A DNA stretch of 64,000 nt from PXAP01 sp964421595 (GCA_964421595.1 CAYQXY010000024.1:1-64000); one strand, 5' to 3'. Shown: positions 45,450 to 55,396, numbered from the stretch's first letter. Notes: generated from the letters alone by a model not told the origin. A program made the numbers and translations.

Positions 45450-45872
45450 TTAAACCAGTTCAATCAATACATCTCCCTGCAGAACAGTCGATCCGGGTGT
45501 GACGCGGACTGATTCTACCACGCCTTCGCTATCAGATTGAATTTTGTTTTCCATCTTCATAGCCTCCATGACAAGCAAGGTCTGCCCTTTCCTGATAACA
45601 TCGCCGGGTTTTACCAGTATTTCGACGATACTCCCGGGCAGCGGCGAAATAATGGCTATTGGTGCTCCCTTCTCCCTTTTCTCGATCTTATCTCCCCCCA
45701 ATACCGGAATTTCTGCCCTGATAAGCGTGGGTGTCTTTGTCTTTTTTACCTCCCTGTGAACTTCCACGGTATAAGTTGTACCGTTTACTTCGATATTTGC
45801 AAGATTTCCATCGAAATCCTTTATCTCGATATCGTAACTATTTCCACTTATAGTGAATTTAAAATTCTTCAT
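45450..45872 (-). CDS. Biotin carrier subunit of methylmalonyl-CoA decarboxylase
   Basis: The 140-residue protein has a C-terminal biotinyl domain with EAMKMEN (103-109), where Lys106 should be biotinylated. An N-terminal strand-rich region and a linker (about 40-70) precede it. It shuttles the carboxyl group from the carboxyltransferase to the beta pump subunit. It is flanked by those genes with gaps of 9 and 3 bases. Confidence 0.95.
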   Translation of the reverse strand: MKNFKFTISGNSYDIEIKDFDGNLANIEVNGTTYTVEVHREVKKTKTPTLIRAEIPVLGGDKIEKREKGAPIAIISPLPGSIVEILVKPGDVIRKGQTLLVMEAMKMENKIQSDSEGVVESVRVTPGSTVLQGDVLIELV

Positions 45873-45875
45873 AAT

Positions 45876-46244
45876 CTATTGTCGGGGGATTTGTCTTAAT
45901 CCATAAATTTTTGAACTCCAGGGAGAATATCTCTTGGAAACTTTCTTGATTGTTATAACACCACTCTCCTGATCATGCATTTCGTTCAGATACATGTACA
46001 TAGCCATTCCAATTGCAACACTCAACTCCCCGGTAATTCCGGGTTCAGCCACCCTTAACGGTTTCTCCTGATTCACTTCCCTGCTGAACAATGAACGGAA
46101 ATCAATTTTCAGCAACGAAGGAAGATTATAAAAGACGAAATACAATAATACAAGGGCAAGGAATACTACAAGATATCCGACAAGTGCTATTGTAGTGGCA
46201 AAACCATCTACTTGTGAAAAATCAAAAACTATCGATAGTATCAT
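45876..46244 (-). CDS. OadG-family small membrane subunit
   Basis: The 122-residue protein has one N-terminal membrane helix (about 14-40, FATTIALVGYLVVFLALVLLYFVFYNL) and a polar C-terminal tail, as in OadG/MmdD subunits. These assemble the carboxyltransferase and beta subunits. It starts 12 bases after the carboxyltransferase stop. The middle and C-terminal part is variable in the family, so the call rests on topology and operon position. Confidence 0.85.
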   Translation of the reverse strand: MILSIVFDFSQVDGFATTIALVGYLVVFLALVLLYFVFYNLPSLLKIDFRSLFSREVNQEKPLRVAEPGITGELSVAIGMAMYMYLNEMHDQESGVITIKKVSKRYSPWSSKIYGLRQIPRQ

Positions 46245-46256
46245 TTACCCCGGTAT

Positions 46257-47816
46257 TTACAGTGGAATATTGGAATGCTTTTTTGGTGGATTGACGTCCT
46301 TTTTTGTCATTAATGTCTGCAAGGCCCTTATAATCCTGAACCTGGTATTGCGGGGCTCAATTATATCATCTATAAACCCAAACCGTGCAGCTTCATATGG
46401 ATTGGCAAATTTTTCTATGTAGTCATTTTCCCTGGCTGCTATATAATCAGATCTCTCATCAGGATCAGTGATCGCCGAGATATTTTTACCTTCAAGGATC
46501 TCTATGGCTCCCTGTGCTCCCATAACGGCAATTTCGGCTGATGGCCAGGCATAATTAATATCTCCGCGCAGTTGCTTGCAACTCATAACATCATGAGCGC
46601 CACCATATGATTTTCGCAGCGTAACGGTTATTTTCGGAACTGTAGCTTCACCATAGGCAAAAAGAAGCTTGGCACCATGAATAATTATTCCCCCGTATTC
46701 CTGGGCACTACCCGGCAAAAACCCGGGTACATCAACCAGGGTGACGACCGGAACATTAAAAGCATCGCAAAACCTTACAAACCGTGCGGCTTTTCTTGAC
46801 GCTTCTATGTCCAGAACCCCTGCAAGGTAATTTGGCTGGTTAGCTACAATACCCACGGGCATGCCATTGAATTTCGCGAATCCGACTACAATATTCCTTG
46901 CATAATGGCGGTGCATCTCAAGGAATTCTTTATAATCGACAATTGAGTAGATCACATCCTTAATATCGTAGGCCTGATTGGATTGTTCAGGAATTATTTC
47001 ATTAAGGAAATCATCGGCCCGTTCAGAAGGGTCATCACAATCGGTAACAGGAGGATCTTCAAGGTTGTTTTGCGGAAGGTATTCAAGCAGTTTCCGGATA
47101 AGCAGCAGACCTTCTTCTTCATCTTCAGCCTTGAAATGAGCTACTCCCGATTTGGAAGTATGAACAGTTGCTCCCCCGAGATCTTCGGTACTGACTACTT
47201 CGCCTGTTACCGCTTTTGTAACCTTGGGACCTGTAACAAACATGTAGCTTGTTTTATCACTCATAATTATTACATCGGTAAGAGCAGGTGAATATACTGC
47301 ACCTCCGGCACAGGGGCCAAAAATGGCTGATATCTGCGGTATCACTCCCGAAGCCATAATATTTCTCTGGAATATTTCGGCATACCCGGCAAGGCTCATT
47401 ACCCCTTCCTGAATACGGGCACCACCGCTGTCATTAATCCCGATAAGAGGTGCACCAACTTTCATGGCCTGATCCATGACCTTGCATATCTTTTTTGCAA
47501 AAGTCTCTGAAAGAGATCCTCCCAGAACCGTAAAGTCCTGAGAATAAAGATACACCACACGGCCATCTATAGTCCCATGTCCTGTGATGACTCCATCGCC
47601 TGGATATTTCTCCTTTTCAAGGCCGAAATCTGTGCACCGGTGTGTGACAAACATGTCATACTCTTCAAAGCTCCCATCATCAAGCAACATTTCAATTCGT
47701 TCCCTGGCTGTCATTTTACCTCTGGCATGCTGCGCCTCTATGCGCTTTTTCCCTCCGCCCAGCTTGGCCTCCTCCCTCAGTGCAATAAGATGATTGATCT
47801 TTTCCTGTCTGTTCAT
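46257..47816 (-). CDS. mmdA: Methylmalonyl-CoA decarboxylase/carboxyltransferase alpha subunit
   Basis: The 519-residue acyl-CoA carboxyltransferase has two crotonase-like halves. Oxyanion-hole motifs include GGSLSETFAKK, NDSGGARIQEGV and FGPCAGGAVYSPALTD in the first half, and VPGFLPGSAQEYGGII in the second. It moves CO2 from (S)-methylmalonyl-CoA to biotin; a propionyl-CoA carboxylase alternative is less likely given the adjacent Na+ pump. It is the second gene of the operon after the epimerase. Confidence 0.94.
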   Translation of the reverse strand: MNRQEKINHLIALREEAKLGGGKKRIEAQHARGKMTARERIEMLLDDGSFEEYDMFVTHRCTDFGLEKEKYPGDGVITGHGTIDGRVVYLYSQDFTVLGGSLSETFAKKICKVMDQAMKVGAPLIGINDSGGARIQEGVMSLAGYAEIFQRNIMASGVIPQISAIFGPCAGGAVYSPALTDVIIMSDKTSYMFVTGPKVTKAVTGEVVSTEDLGGATVHTSKSGVAHFKAEDEEEGLLLIRKLLEYLPQNNLEDPPVTDCDDPSERADDFLNEIIPEQSNQAYDIKDVIYSIVDYKEFLEMHRHYARNIVVGFAKFNGMPVGIVANQPNYLAGVLDIEASRKAARFVRFCDAFNVPVVTLVDVPGFLPGSAQEYGGIIIHGAKLLFAYGEATVPKITVTLRKSYGGAHDVMSCKQLRGDINYAWPSAEIAVMGAQGAIEILEGKNISAITDPDERSDYIAARENDYIEKFANPYEAARFGFIDDIIEPRNTRFRIIRALQTLMTKKDVNPPKKHSNIPL

Positions 47817-47921
47817 GTTTTATATATATTTTCCAAATTGAGTAAATCTCAAAAAATAAATCTCAGTCTGACACTGATCGAACCAGCAATAATTCCGGGT
47901 GATAGGTCATCCGATCAACAA

Positions 47922-48332
47922 TCACTTGTTTTTATCTTCGCAGAGTTCAGTCAGTACGCCGAATGTAGATTTGGGGTGCAGGAAAGCAATATCAAGCCCT
48001 TCAGCTCCTTTACGAGGTTGCTTGTCAATTGTCTGGATACCATTTTCCTCAGCATGCCGCAATGCCTCCTCAATTCCCTTAACGGCAAATGCAATATGGT
48101 GAATGCCTTCTCCCTTCTTTTCAAGGAATTTCGCAACAGGTCCATCTTCAGAAGTTGATTCCAGCAATTCTATCTTGGTCTGGCCAACCATAAAAAAAGC
48201 AGTGCGCACTTTCTGATCGGCAACCTCTTCAATGTTGTAGCATTTAAGTCCGAGCACCTCCTCATAAAATTTAATCGATGCTGTAAGGTCCTTTACTGCG
48301 ATACCTATATGTTCAATATGTGTTGTTTGCAT
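47922..48332 (-). CDS. mce: Methylmalonyl-CoA epimerase
   Basis: The 136-residue VOC-fold protein (two glyoxalase-type modules) starts THIEHIGIAVKDL and contains the paired metal-ligand motifs TKIELLES and GIHHIAFAVKG. It interconverts (R)- and (S)-methylmalonyl-CoA. It is the first gene of the decarboxylase operon, so the succinate-to-propionate sequence (mutase, epimerase, decarboxylase) is nearly complete here; only the mutase is elsewhere. Confidence 0.93.
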   Translation of the reverse strand: MQTTHIEHIGIAVKDLTASIKFYEEVLGLKCYNIEEVADQKVRTAFFMVGQTKIELLESTSEDGPVAKFLEKKGEGIHHIAFAVKGIEEALRHAEENGIQTIDKQPRKGAEGLDIAFLHPKSTFGVLTELCEDKNK

Positions 48333-48354
48333 AGTCTGTAAGGATTATTTACAA

Positions 48355-48362
48355 CAAATGTA
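48355..48362 (-). promoter_or_regulatory. -7 box for the mce-mmdA-oadB operon
   Basis: TACATTTG on the minus strand fits TAnnTTTG and lies 22 bases before the mce start codon. A matching -33 TTTG was not found at 19-22 bases. Confidence 0.5.
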
Positions 48363-48557
48363 TCTATTAATCACTTATATTCAGTATGATATTTATCAAC
48401 AAAAAACTCTTAAAATGTTGTTTTTAAACATACAAACCGATCACGCAAACAGCGTGAAAACACAATATTCAACACAAATAAAAACAGGATTCCTGCTTAA
48501 TGAGTTGATATTTTAAAATGTATGGGCTGGACTATATTTCCTGCAGAATAAGAATTC

Positions 48558-51500
48558 CTACCTGATTATGGAATCGTAGATGACCTGCTGTATCTTGCTC
48601 CTGACATTCATTTGCAGAAGTTTATTCTGAAACTGGTCAGGATGCACCCTGTTGGAAAGGAAAATATAGACTATTTCGTCACGCGGATCAACCCAGGCAA
48701 TAGTTCCTGTGAAGCCGCTGTGACCATAGCTTTCCTGGGAAGCTGAGAGGGCTGTAGGACCGTTTTCAGTAGGCTTCTTCTCCGGCCTGTCAAATCCGAT
48801 ACCCCTGCGGTTGCCGTTGTTCCCTTCGGGAGCTGATGTAAATTTCCTGACGGTTTCAGCCTGGAAATAATTTATACCCCCATATTCTCCATTCTGAAGG
48901 AAAAGCTGCATCAGTTTCGCAAGGTCATTCGCATTTGAAAAAAGTCCTGCATGCCCGCCTACACCACCTATCATAGCTGTTCCGGCATCATGAACATGTC
49001 CATGAACAAGCTGGCGCCTGAAGATGACATCATTTTCCGTTGGGACAATCTCATCGGGCCGGTACTTTTCAAGAGGCAGATAGGTAATCCTGTTGGCCCC
49101 AAGAGTTTTATAGAGGTTCTTTTCCAGGAATACATCAAGAGGTTCTGAACCTATCCCTTCAATGATGCTTTTGATATAGTAATATCCCAGGTCACTGTAA
49201 AGATACTGCCTTCTTGGCCTTAGAGATGATTCATTGATACGTCTGTAAATTGATTCACGATAGGACTTGTTCATAAACATCCTGTTGGCAACCCGTATTG
49301 TAAAATCACCCTCTGCCTGATCGCTGAAAAGGCTGTCGGCAAACCTGTAATGCCTGTTCATATACATATTACTGGCAAGCATATAAGGGTAATGCGCAGA
49401 AACTCTTTTTGAATAGAGTTCTTCGTCCGGAACCAGGCTTTCGAAAGTGTCATAATAAAATGGGATCCATGGTTGAAGCCTGGCCTGATGAGTAAGCACA
49501 TCCATGATAAGAAGATCAGCCTTGTTTGTTCCCTCCAGATCGGGCAGATAGTACCCAAGAGTTTTGGTCAGATCAAGCTTCTCCTCCTCGATCAGCTTCA
49601 TTAAAGCAGGTACCGAAGCTGCTATTTTGGTAACTGAAGCTATATCATACAGATCGCCGGTTTTTACCGGATTGGCATGTCTGTACGTGTGATGTCCGTA
49701 AGCCTTATGATAGACTACAACCCCCTTACGGGCGACGAGGACCTGAGCTCCTGGTGTTGCCTTCTCATTGATCGCATTATAGATTATATCATCAATTTCC
49801 ATAAGCTTCCCTGAATCAAGTCCGGCATCCTCAGGAATAGAATACCTTAGTCTGGCAAGCGTTGATGTTTCACTGCCATTGTTTATCACGTACCTCGCTG
49901 TTGAATTTACAGGTAACAGGCCTGTAGCGGGAATTGCCCCGAATATAAGCTGGGCAGCATAATCCTGTGCTATATTATTATCCTCATAAGCCATCAGGAC
50001 AGATTTCACATTTGTTAATTCATCAAAAAAGGCAAGTGAATAGGGAGAGGTAAAAACAGTAAGCACCACATTATTCCTCGCAGCAAGTCTCCTGATAAAA
50101 TAAGATGCTTGCGGAGAAACACCGTATTGCCTGGAACGCCGGCTGTCGGCATCATGAATTCCCACTATAACAAGGTTAAACCTCTCCAGTTCCTTCATGA
50201 CCTGATTAAACTGCTCCAGGGTGGAATTTTTGCTTATGTTAATGTGCTTAACCGGTGCATAATTCTCGAGTGATTCCTGGAAGGCATACTTCCTGGCTTC
50301 ACCAATTGAAACCGAAGCAATAGTCAGAGTGTCAAGACTTCGCAACGGAATCAGGTTGCCACGGTTTTCAAGCAGCGTAAGCGATTCTGCAGTAAGTTTT
50401 CTTCTTATCAGTTCTGATTGGGGACTGTTAAGATCACGATGCAGGTTATTTATATTCACCTTTGAAGGGTTTTTAAGTCCCATCCAGTATTTCGCTATAA
50501 GCACTTTCCTGCATCTTTCATCAATTGAAGCCTGATCAAGAACACCATCATCTATTGCCTTCCTGATTGAAGAAACTGCACGCGGCACATCTGCGGGAAA
50601 TACAAGTACATCATTTCCGGCGAGAAGGGCTTGCACTTCAAGTGCACCTGAAGGAAAATGGTCACTTACTCCCTTCATGTTCAAGCCGTCACTGAAAATA
50701 AGTCCCTGAAATCCCAGTTCATCCCTGAGTAACCCTTCGACAGCGTCCCTCGATAATGAAGCCGCAAGTCCGGCAGTACTGTCAATCGAAGGTATATGTA
50801 AATGGGCTGTCATTATTCCGCCAATTCCCTTGTCAATTAAATTAACGAAAGGAACCAGTTCGAGTGTATCAAATCTCTCCCTGTCATGTCTTATAACCGG
50901 TAAAGTATAGTGTGAATCCTGATCAGTGTCTCCGTGTCCGGGAAAATGTTTTCCTACGGCAAGCACTCCATTATCCTGCATGCCTCTCATATAAAAGAGT
51001 GCTTTTTCAGAGACATTCCATTTATCCTCGCCAAATGACCTGTTTCCAATTACCGGATTGAGTGGATTAACATTCACATCCAAAACAGGGGCAAAATTTA
51101 TCTGTGCACCCAGACGCTTCATTTGCCTGGCGATATCGGCCGACATCTCATATATGAGATCATTGTTCCTTACTGCCCCCAGTGTAAGATGCTGAGGAAA
51201 GGAAATTGTGCTGTCAAGCCGCATGCCCAGTCCCCATTCGGCATCCATGGCAATCATAATCGGGGTTTTGGCGGCCGATTGGTACCTGTTGGTCATTATA
51301 GCCTGCCTGACCGGACCTCCACGCATGAAGCAGATACCTCCGATATTGTAATTCTTTATAAGTTCAGTTAGTTCTGCATCCCTTGCATATCTGCTTTCAG
51401 AATAGGCAGAGACCATAATAAGCTGAGCGATCCTTTCATCCGGGGTAAGTGACCTCAGGACTGAATCAGCCCATGCCGTTGCTACTCCTGCAAATGGAGG

Positions 51501-51611
51501 AGAATGGATCTTTCCTGACTGTGCTGATACTTCGTGAACCGGCGACTGGTTTACAGGTAGAATAAGCAGAAGAAAAGTTAAAGGAAACAACAATCGGGAA
51601 AAGGATCTCAT
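48558..51611 (-). CDS. GH3 beta-N-acetylhexosaminidase (NagZ-like) fused to a beta-lactamase-fold domain
   Basis: The 1017-residue secreted protein has a signal peptide (about 1-30). A GH3 TIM barrel follows (about 40-390) with the NagZ signature KHFPGHGDT (221-229), a His/Asp dyad (D232, H234) and the nucleophile Asp308 (IFSDGLNMKGV). A GH3 C-terminal sandwich comes next (about 400-590), then a serine beta-lactamase/DD-peptidase-fold domain with SVTK (659-662), Y805-S-D807 and HSG (964-966). This fusion is known in Bacteroidota and is thought to act on peptidoglycan fragments. All motifs of both active sites are present. A shortened paralogue lies at 39898-41889. Confidence 0.93.
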   Translation of the reverse strand: MRSFSRLLFPLTFLLLILPVNQSPVHEVSAQSGKIHSPPFAGVATAWADSVLRSLTPDERIAQLIMVSAYSESRYARDAELTELIKNYNIGGICFMRGGPVRQAIMTNRYQSAAKTPIMIAMDAEWGLGMRLDSTISFPQHLTLGAVRNNDLIYEMSADIARQMKRLGAQINFAPVLDVNVNPLNPVIGNRSFGEDKWNVSEKALFYMRGMQDNGVLAVGKHFPGHGDTDQDSHYTLPVIRHDRERFDTLELVPFVNLIDKGIGGIMTAHLHIPSIDSTAGLAASLSRDAVEGLLRDELGFQGLIFSDGLNMKGVSDHFPSGALEVQALLAGNDVLVFPADVPRAVSSIRKAIDDGVLDQASIDERCRKVLIAKYWMGLKNPSKVNINNLHRDLNSPQSELIRRKLTAESLTLLENRGNLIPLRSLDTLTIASVSIGEARKYAFQESLENYAPVKHINISKNSTLEQFNQVMKELERFNLVIVGIHDADSRRSRQYGVSPQASYFIRRLAARNNVVLTVFTSPYSLAFFDELTNVKSVLMAYEDNNIAQDYAAQLIFGAIPATGLLPVNSTARYVINNGSETSTLARLRYSIPEDAGLDSGKLMEIDDIIYNAINEKATPGAQVLVARKGVVVYHKAYGHHTYRHANPVKTGDLYDIASVTKIAASVPALMKLIEEEKLDLTKTLGYYLPDLEGTNKADLLIMDVLTHQARLQPWIPFYYDTFESLVPDEELYSKRVSAHYPYMLASNMYMNRHYRFADSLFSDQAEGDFTIRVANRMFMNKSYRESIYRRINESSLRPRRQYLYSDLGYYYIKSIIEGIGSEPLDVFLEKNLYKTLGANRITYLPLEKYRPDEIVPTENDVIFRRQLVHGHVHDAGTAMIGGVGGHAGLFSNANDLAKLMQLFLQNGEYGGINYFQAETVRKFTSAPEGNNGNRRGIGFDRPEKKPTENGPTALSASQESYGHSGFTGTIAWVDPRDEIVYIFLSNRVHPDQFQNKLLQMNVRSKIQQVIYDSIIR

Positions 51612-52062
51612 AACCCAAATCAGAATAAGTTTAAATAAAAAAATCCGGAATAACAGGCCGGCTGGAACCGTAAAGATATATTAATGACTGTTTCTGCCAA
51701 TTAAATACGAAAGATTTAAAAAAAAATTGCTGACAATTTTTTCTGTCTGATCAAATCTTATTACAACTACCTCACAGGCACCTGCCGAAGATACTTGTTC
51801 AATCTGATTTTTAAGGATTCTAAATTATCCTCAGACATTTAGCTCATCTGAAAATACTATCCTGTCGCATACCGTAGAACTGATCATTTATGTATCCCTC
51901 TGGTTAAACTCTAAATCCACACCGACAATTTCATGATACGAATACTCTGTAAGTATGTTACTTAAAAACACTAAAATCCTGAATTGTTTTTAAATCCATT
52001 TTTGGTCTTATATTTGCATACAGTCAGCAATCCTTACACATTAACCAAATCATTATACTATT
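51612..52062. other. Divergent intergenic region
   Basis: This separates the GH3 fusion (minus) and the tricorn-like gene (plus). Apart from the promoter at 51983-52016, no coding sequence, repeat or strong hairpin was seen. Confidence 0.5.
51983..52016 (+). promoter_or_regulatory. Promoter of the tricorn-like protease gene
   Basis: The -33-like ATTG (51983-51986) and -7 box TATATTTG (52009-52016) are 22 bases apart. A start near 52023 would give a leader of about 40 bases. Confidence 0.6.
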
Positions 52063-55000
52063 ATGTTTAAAAAAAGTACAACTATCCTGTTGCTTGCCTT
52101 CCTTTTTGTTTTTGCAAAAGCACAGGATGAAGGAAGATTAATGAGATTTCCGGCAATCCATGGTGACCAGATAGTCTTTTCATACGCCGGTAACCTTTAC
52201 ATTGTCAACAGCTCCGGCGGCACAGCCAGAAAATTAACCACACACGACGGTTACGAGATGTTTCCCCGTTTTTCACCTGATGGAAAACACATTGCATTTA
52301 CAGGACAGTATGACGGTAATACCGAGGTATTCCTGATCCCCTCAACCGGGGGAGAACCAAAAAGGATGACATATACCGCCACTCTTGGAAGAGACGACCT
52401 TGGCGACCGCATGGGTCCCAATAACATTGTTATGGGATGGACACCGGACGGCAAAAATATTACTTACAGATCGAGGAAAAAATCTTTCAACTCATTTAAA
52501 GGTCATTTATTTAATGTGCCGGTTGAGGGTGGCATGCCTGAGCAGATTCCCTTATCTGTCGGCGGATTTCTATCCTATTCTCTTGACGGCAAAAAAATGG
52601 CCTATAACAAGGTATTTCGTGAATTCAGGACCTGGAAATATTATAAGGGAGGCATGGCAGATGACATCTGGGTATATGATATGACTTCACTCAGCAATAC
52701 CAATGTGACAAACAGCAATTCACAGGATATCATCCCGATGTGGGTAAGAGATGACCTGTTTTTCATATCTGACCGCGACCGTACCATGAACCTGTATGTC
52801 TATAATACAAATACCGGCGAGACAAGCAAGGTTACAGATTTCACTGAATATGACATCAAGTTCCCCTCTCTGGGAAGAGATCATATAGTCTTTGAAAATG
52901 GCGGACATATTTACAAGCTGGATGTCAGGACAAGAAATTATGAGAAAGTTCCTGTAAACATAAGCGGCGATTACATTCACGCCAGGGCAGAGTGGAAAGA
53001 TGTTGCCGGATCAATTAATTCAGCCGGGATGTCTCCTAACGGAGAGAGGCTTGTATTTGCAGCCAGGGGAGAGGTATTCAATGTGCCGGTTAAAAACGGA
53101 ATTACAAGAAACCTGACCCAGACTCCTGGCGCACATGACCGAAACGCGAGCTGGTCGCCAAACGGTGAATATATTGCCTGGATATCAGATAAATCAGGTG
53201 AATTTGAGTTATACACACAAAGGCAGGACGGATCGCAGTCTCCTAACCAGCTGACTTCAGCCGGTGACACCTATATTTTCAACTTCAAATGGTCTCCCGA
53301 CAGCAGGAAGCTGGTCTATCACGACAAGAAAAACCGGCTCAGGATAGTTGATGTAGCAACAGGCTCGATATCAGAAGTGGCATATTCCGGACTTGGTACC
53401 ATATCCGATTATAACTGGTCGCCCGACAGCAGGTGGATAACCTATACAAGACCAGAGCAGGGAATGAATATAGTTTGCCTGTACAATGTGGAGACCGGAA
53501 GTTCCCATGATGTAACCGAAGGATGGTATGCATCAGGAAATCCTTCATTCAGTTCAGACGGGAAATACCTGGTATTTATATCCAGAAGAGACTTTAATCC
53601 TGTCTATTCTCAGACTGAATGGAATCATGTTTATACCGATATGACCAGGATCTACCTGGCAACCCTGGCAAAGGCCACACCAAACCCTTTTGCCCCGGAA
53701 GACGATAAGGTTGAGCCAGCATCGGCCTCACCCGGCGCTGACAATAAGGTTACGGGAGATGCAGTACCGGCCGGACTTGTGACTGTAGATATTGATGGAA
53801 TTAAAAACAGGATCATTTCACTGCCTGTAAGTCCCTCAAACTATTTTAGTGTTCAGGCAGTTGGAAATAAGATATACTATAATGAAAGATCTTCATCAGC
53901 GGGTACCACAAACTTCAAGATGTACGATCTCGAAAAGAAAAAGGAGACAGAGCTTGGTGAAGGAATGTCATTCACAATATCATCAAATAATAAAAAAATG
54001 CTGGTACGGGTACGCAATAATTATTCGGTGATTGATCTGCCCGACAGGAAGATAAATATCGAAGAAACTGTTGATCTCTCAAACATGCGTGCGTGGGTTG
54101 ACTATTCTCAGGAATGGCAGCAGATTTTTGATGAGAGCTGGAGACAGATGAGGGATTTCTTTTACGATCCCGGAATGCATGGAGTGGACTGGAAGGCAAT
54201 GTATGAAAAGTATAACGAACTGATCCCCTATGTAAAGCACCGTACCGACCTTACCTATGTAATTGGCGAACTTATTGCCGAGCTGAATGTAGGGCATGCA
54301 TATGCACAGAATGGTGAAAGGCCAATGCCTGAGAGAATCAATATGGGACTTCTGGGTGCCGAAATAAGCAGGCACTCTTCCGGATATTATACCATAGACA
54401 GAATACTTGAGGGAGCCAACTGGAGCACCTCATTATATTCGCCGCTTACCGAAATCGGTCTGAATATTAATAACGGCGATTATATTATAGCGGTTAACGG
54501 CAAAGATCTTGCCGATGTTGATAATATGTACCGGTTGCTTGTAAACACTGCCGGTAAAATGGTTGAACTTACCGTTAACAGTAATCCCGAAACTACAGGA
54601 AGCCGGAAAGTTATTGTGAAACCTGTTTCAGACGAGGCAGACCTGTATTATTATAACTGGGTTCAGGAAAACATCCGCAAGGTAGATGAAGCTACCGGCG
54701 GCCAGGCAGGTTATATCCATATTCCCGATATGGGAGTTAACGGTCTCAATCAGTGGGCAAGATTATATTACCCTCAGTTGCAGAAGCGCGGACTGATTAT
54801 TGATGACAGGGAGAATGGCGGTGGTAATGTCTCTCCAATGATCATTGAACGGCTGCAACGCACAATGACCTATGCAACAATGCATACCAACCAGACAGAA
54901 GGATCGGTTAACCCGGTCGGCACGCATGTCGGACCCAAGGTGGCACTCATCGACAGGTATTCGGCTTCTGACGGTGACCTTTTTCCATACAGGTTCAGGC

Positions 55001-55311
55001 ACAACAAAATCGGAACGATTATAGGCGAAACCAGCTGGGGCGGTGTGGTTGGATACAGCGGAGCTATTCCTGCCATGGATGGTGGCTCAATCATAACCCC
55101 TTCGTATGCTCCGTATGCAGCTGATGGTAGTGGATTTATCATTGAAGGTGAAGGAGTTGAACCCGATATTTTTGTCCATAACGATCCATCACGGGAATTC
55201 AGGGGAATTGATGATCAGCTAAACAGGGCCATTGAAGAAATTCTTAAGGAAATTGAGTCTTTCGACAGGTTCGTCCCTCCGATTCCCCAGTTTCCCGATA
55301 AAAGTAAATAA
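52063..55311 (+). CDS. Tricorn-like S41 peptidase with N-terminal beta-propeller
   Basis: The 1082-residue secreted protein (signal about 1-19) has PD40/WD40-like beta-propeller repeats (about 35-540, e.g. PRFSPDGKHIAFTG, SWSPNGEYIAWIS). Tricorn C1, PDZ and S41 protease domains follow (about 650-1080). Catalytic positions map to H745 (ELNVGHAY), S969-D970 (YSASDGD) and a Glu in GEGVEP (1028 or 1030). Thermoplasma tricorn has Ser before the catalytic His; here it is Gly744, as I recall for many bacterial homologues. The enzyme probably degrades peptides in the periplasm. It is monocistronic with its own terminator and promoter. Confidence 0.9.
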   Translation: MFKKSTTILLLAFLFVFAKAQDEGRLMRFPAIHGDQIVFSYAGNLYIVNSSGGTARKLTTHDGYEMFPRFSPDGKHIAFTGQYDGNTEVFLIPSTGGEPKRMTYTATLGRDDLGDRMGPNNIVMGWTPDGKNITYRSRKKSFNSFKGHLFNVPVEGGMPEQIPLSVGGFLSYSLDGKKMAYNKVFREFRTWKYYKGGMADDIWVYDMTSLSNTNVTNSNSQDIIPMWVRDDLFFISDRDRTMNLYVYNTNTGETSKVTDFTEYDIKFPSLGRDHIVFENGGHIYKLDVRTRNYEKVPVNISGDYIHARAEWKDVAGSINSAGMSPNGERLVFAARGEVFNVPVKNGITRNLTQTPGAHDRNASWSPNGEYIAWISDKSGEFELYTQRQDGSQSPNQLTSAGDTYIFNFKWSPDSRKLVYHDKKNRLRIVDVATGSISEVAYSGLGTISDYNWSPDSRWITYTRPEQGMNIVCLYNVETGSSHDVTEGWYASGNPSFSSDGKYLVFISRRDFNPVYSQTEWNHVYTDMTRIYLATLAKATPNPFAPEDDKVEPASASPGADNKVTGDAVPAGLVTVDIDGIKNRIISLPVSPSNYFSVQAVGNKIYYNERSSSAGTTNFKMYDLEKKKETELGEGMSFTISSNNKKMLVRVRNNYSVIDLPDRKINIEETVDLSNMRAWVDYSQEWQQIFDESWRQMRDFFYDPGMHGVDWKAMYEKYNELIPYVKHRTDLTYVIGELIAELNVGHAYAQNGERPMPERINMGLLGAEISRHSSGYYTIDRILEGANWSTSLYSPLTEIGLNINNGDYIIAVNGKDLADVDNMYRLLVNTAGKMVELTVNSNPETTGSRKVIVKPVSDEADLYYYNWVQENIRKVDEATGGQAGYIHIPDMGVNGLNQWARLYYPQLQKRGLIIDDRENGGGNVSPMIIERLQRTMTYATMHTNQTEGSVNPVGTHVGPKVALIDRYSASDGDLFPYRFRHNKIGTIIGETSWGGVVGYSGAIPAMDGGSIITPSYAPYAADGSGFIIEGEGVEPDIFVHNDPSREFRGIDDQLNRAIEEILKEIESFDRFVPPIPQFPDKSK

Positions 55312-55366
55312 CCCTTGCGGGGAACAAAACGTATGCAATAAATTCTGTTTAAAACCGATCTGTTTT

Positions 55367-55396
55367 AAAACCTGCCTTTCCGGGCAGGTTTTTTAT
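55367..55396 (+). terminator. Terminator of the tricorn-like gene
   Basis: A 10-bp stem AAAACCTGCC/GGCAGGTTTT with a 6-base loop is followed by TTATTT. It lies 56 bases past the stop codon. Confidence 0.85.

Noticed and set aside
46257..47816. Carboxyltransferase considered as propionyl-CoA carboxylase beta subunit
   Set aside because: The adjacent Na+ pump, OadG-like and biotin carrier genes fit the decarboxylase complex better; no biotin carboxylase is present.
47577..48158. Plus-strand ORF of 193 codons
   Set aside because: It overlaps mmdA and mce antisense, both strongly supported; no domain recognised.
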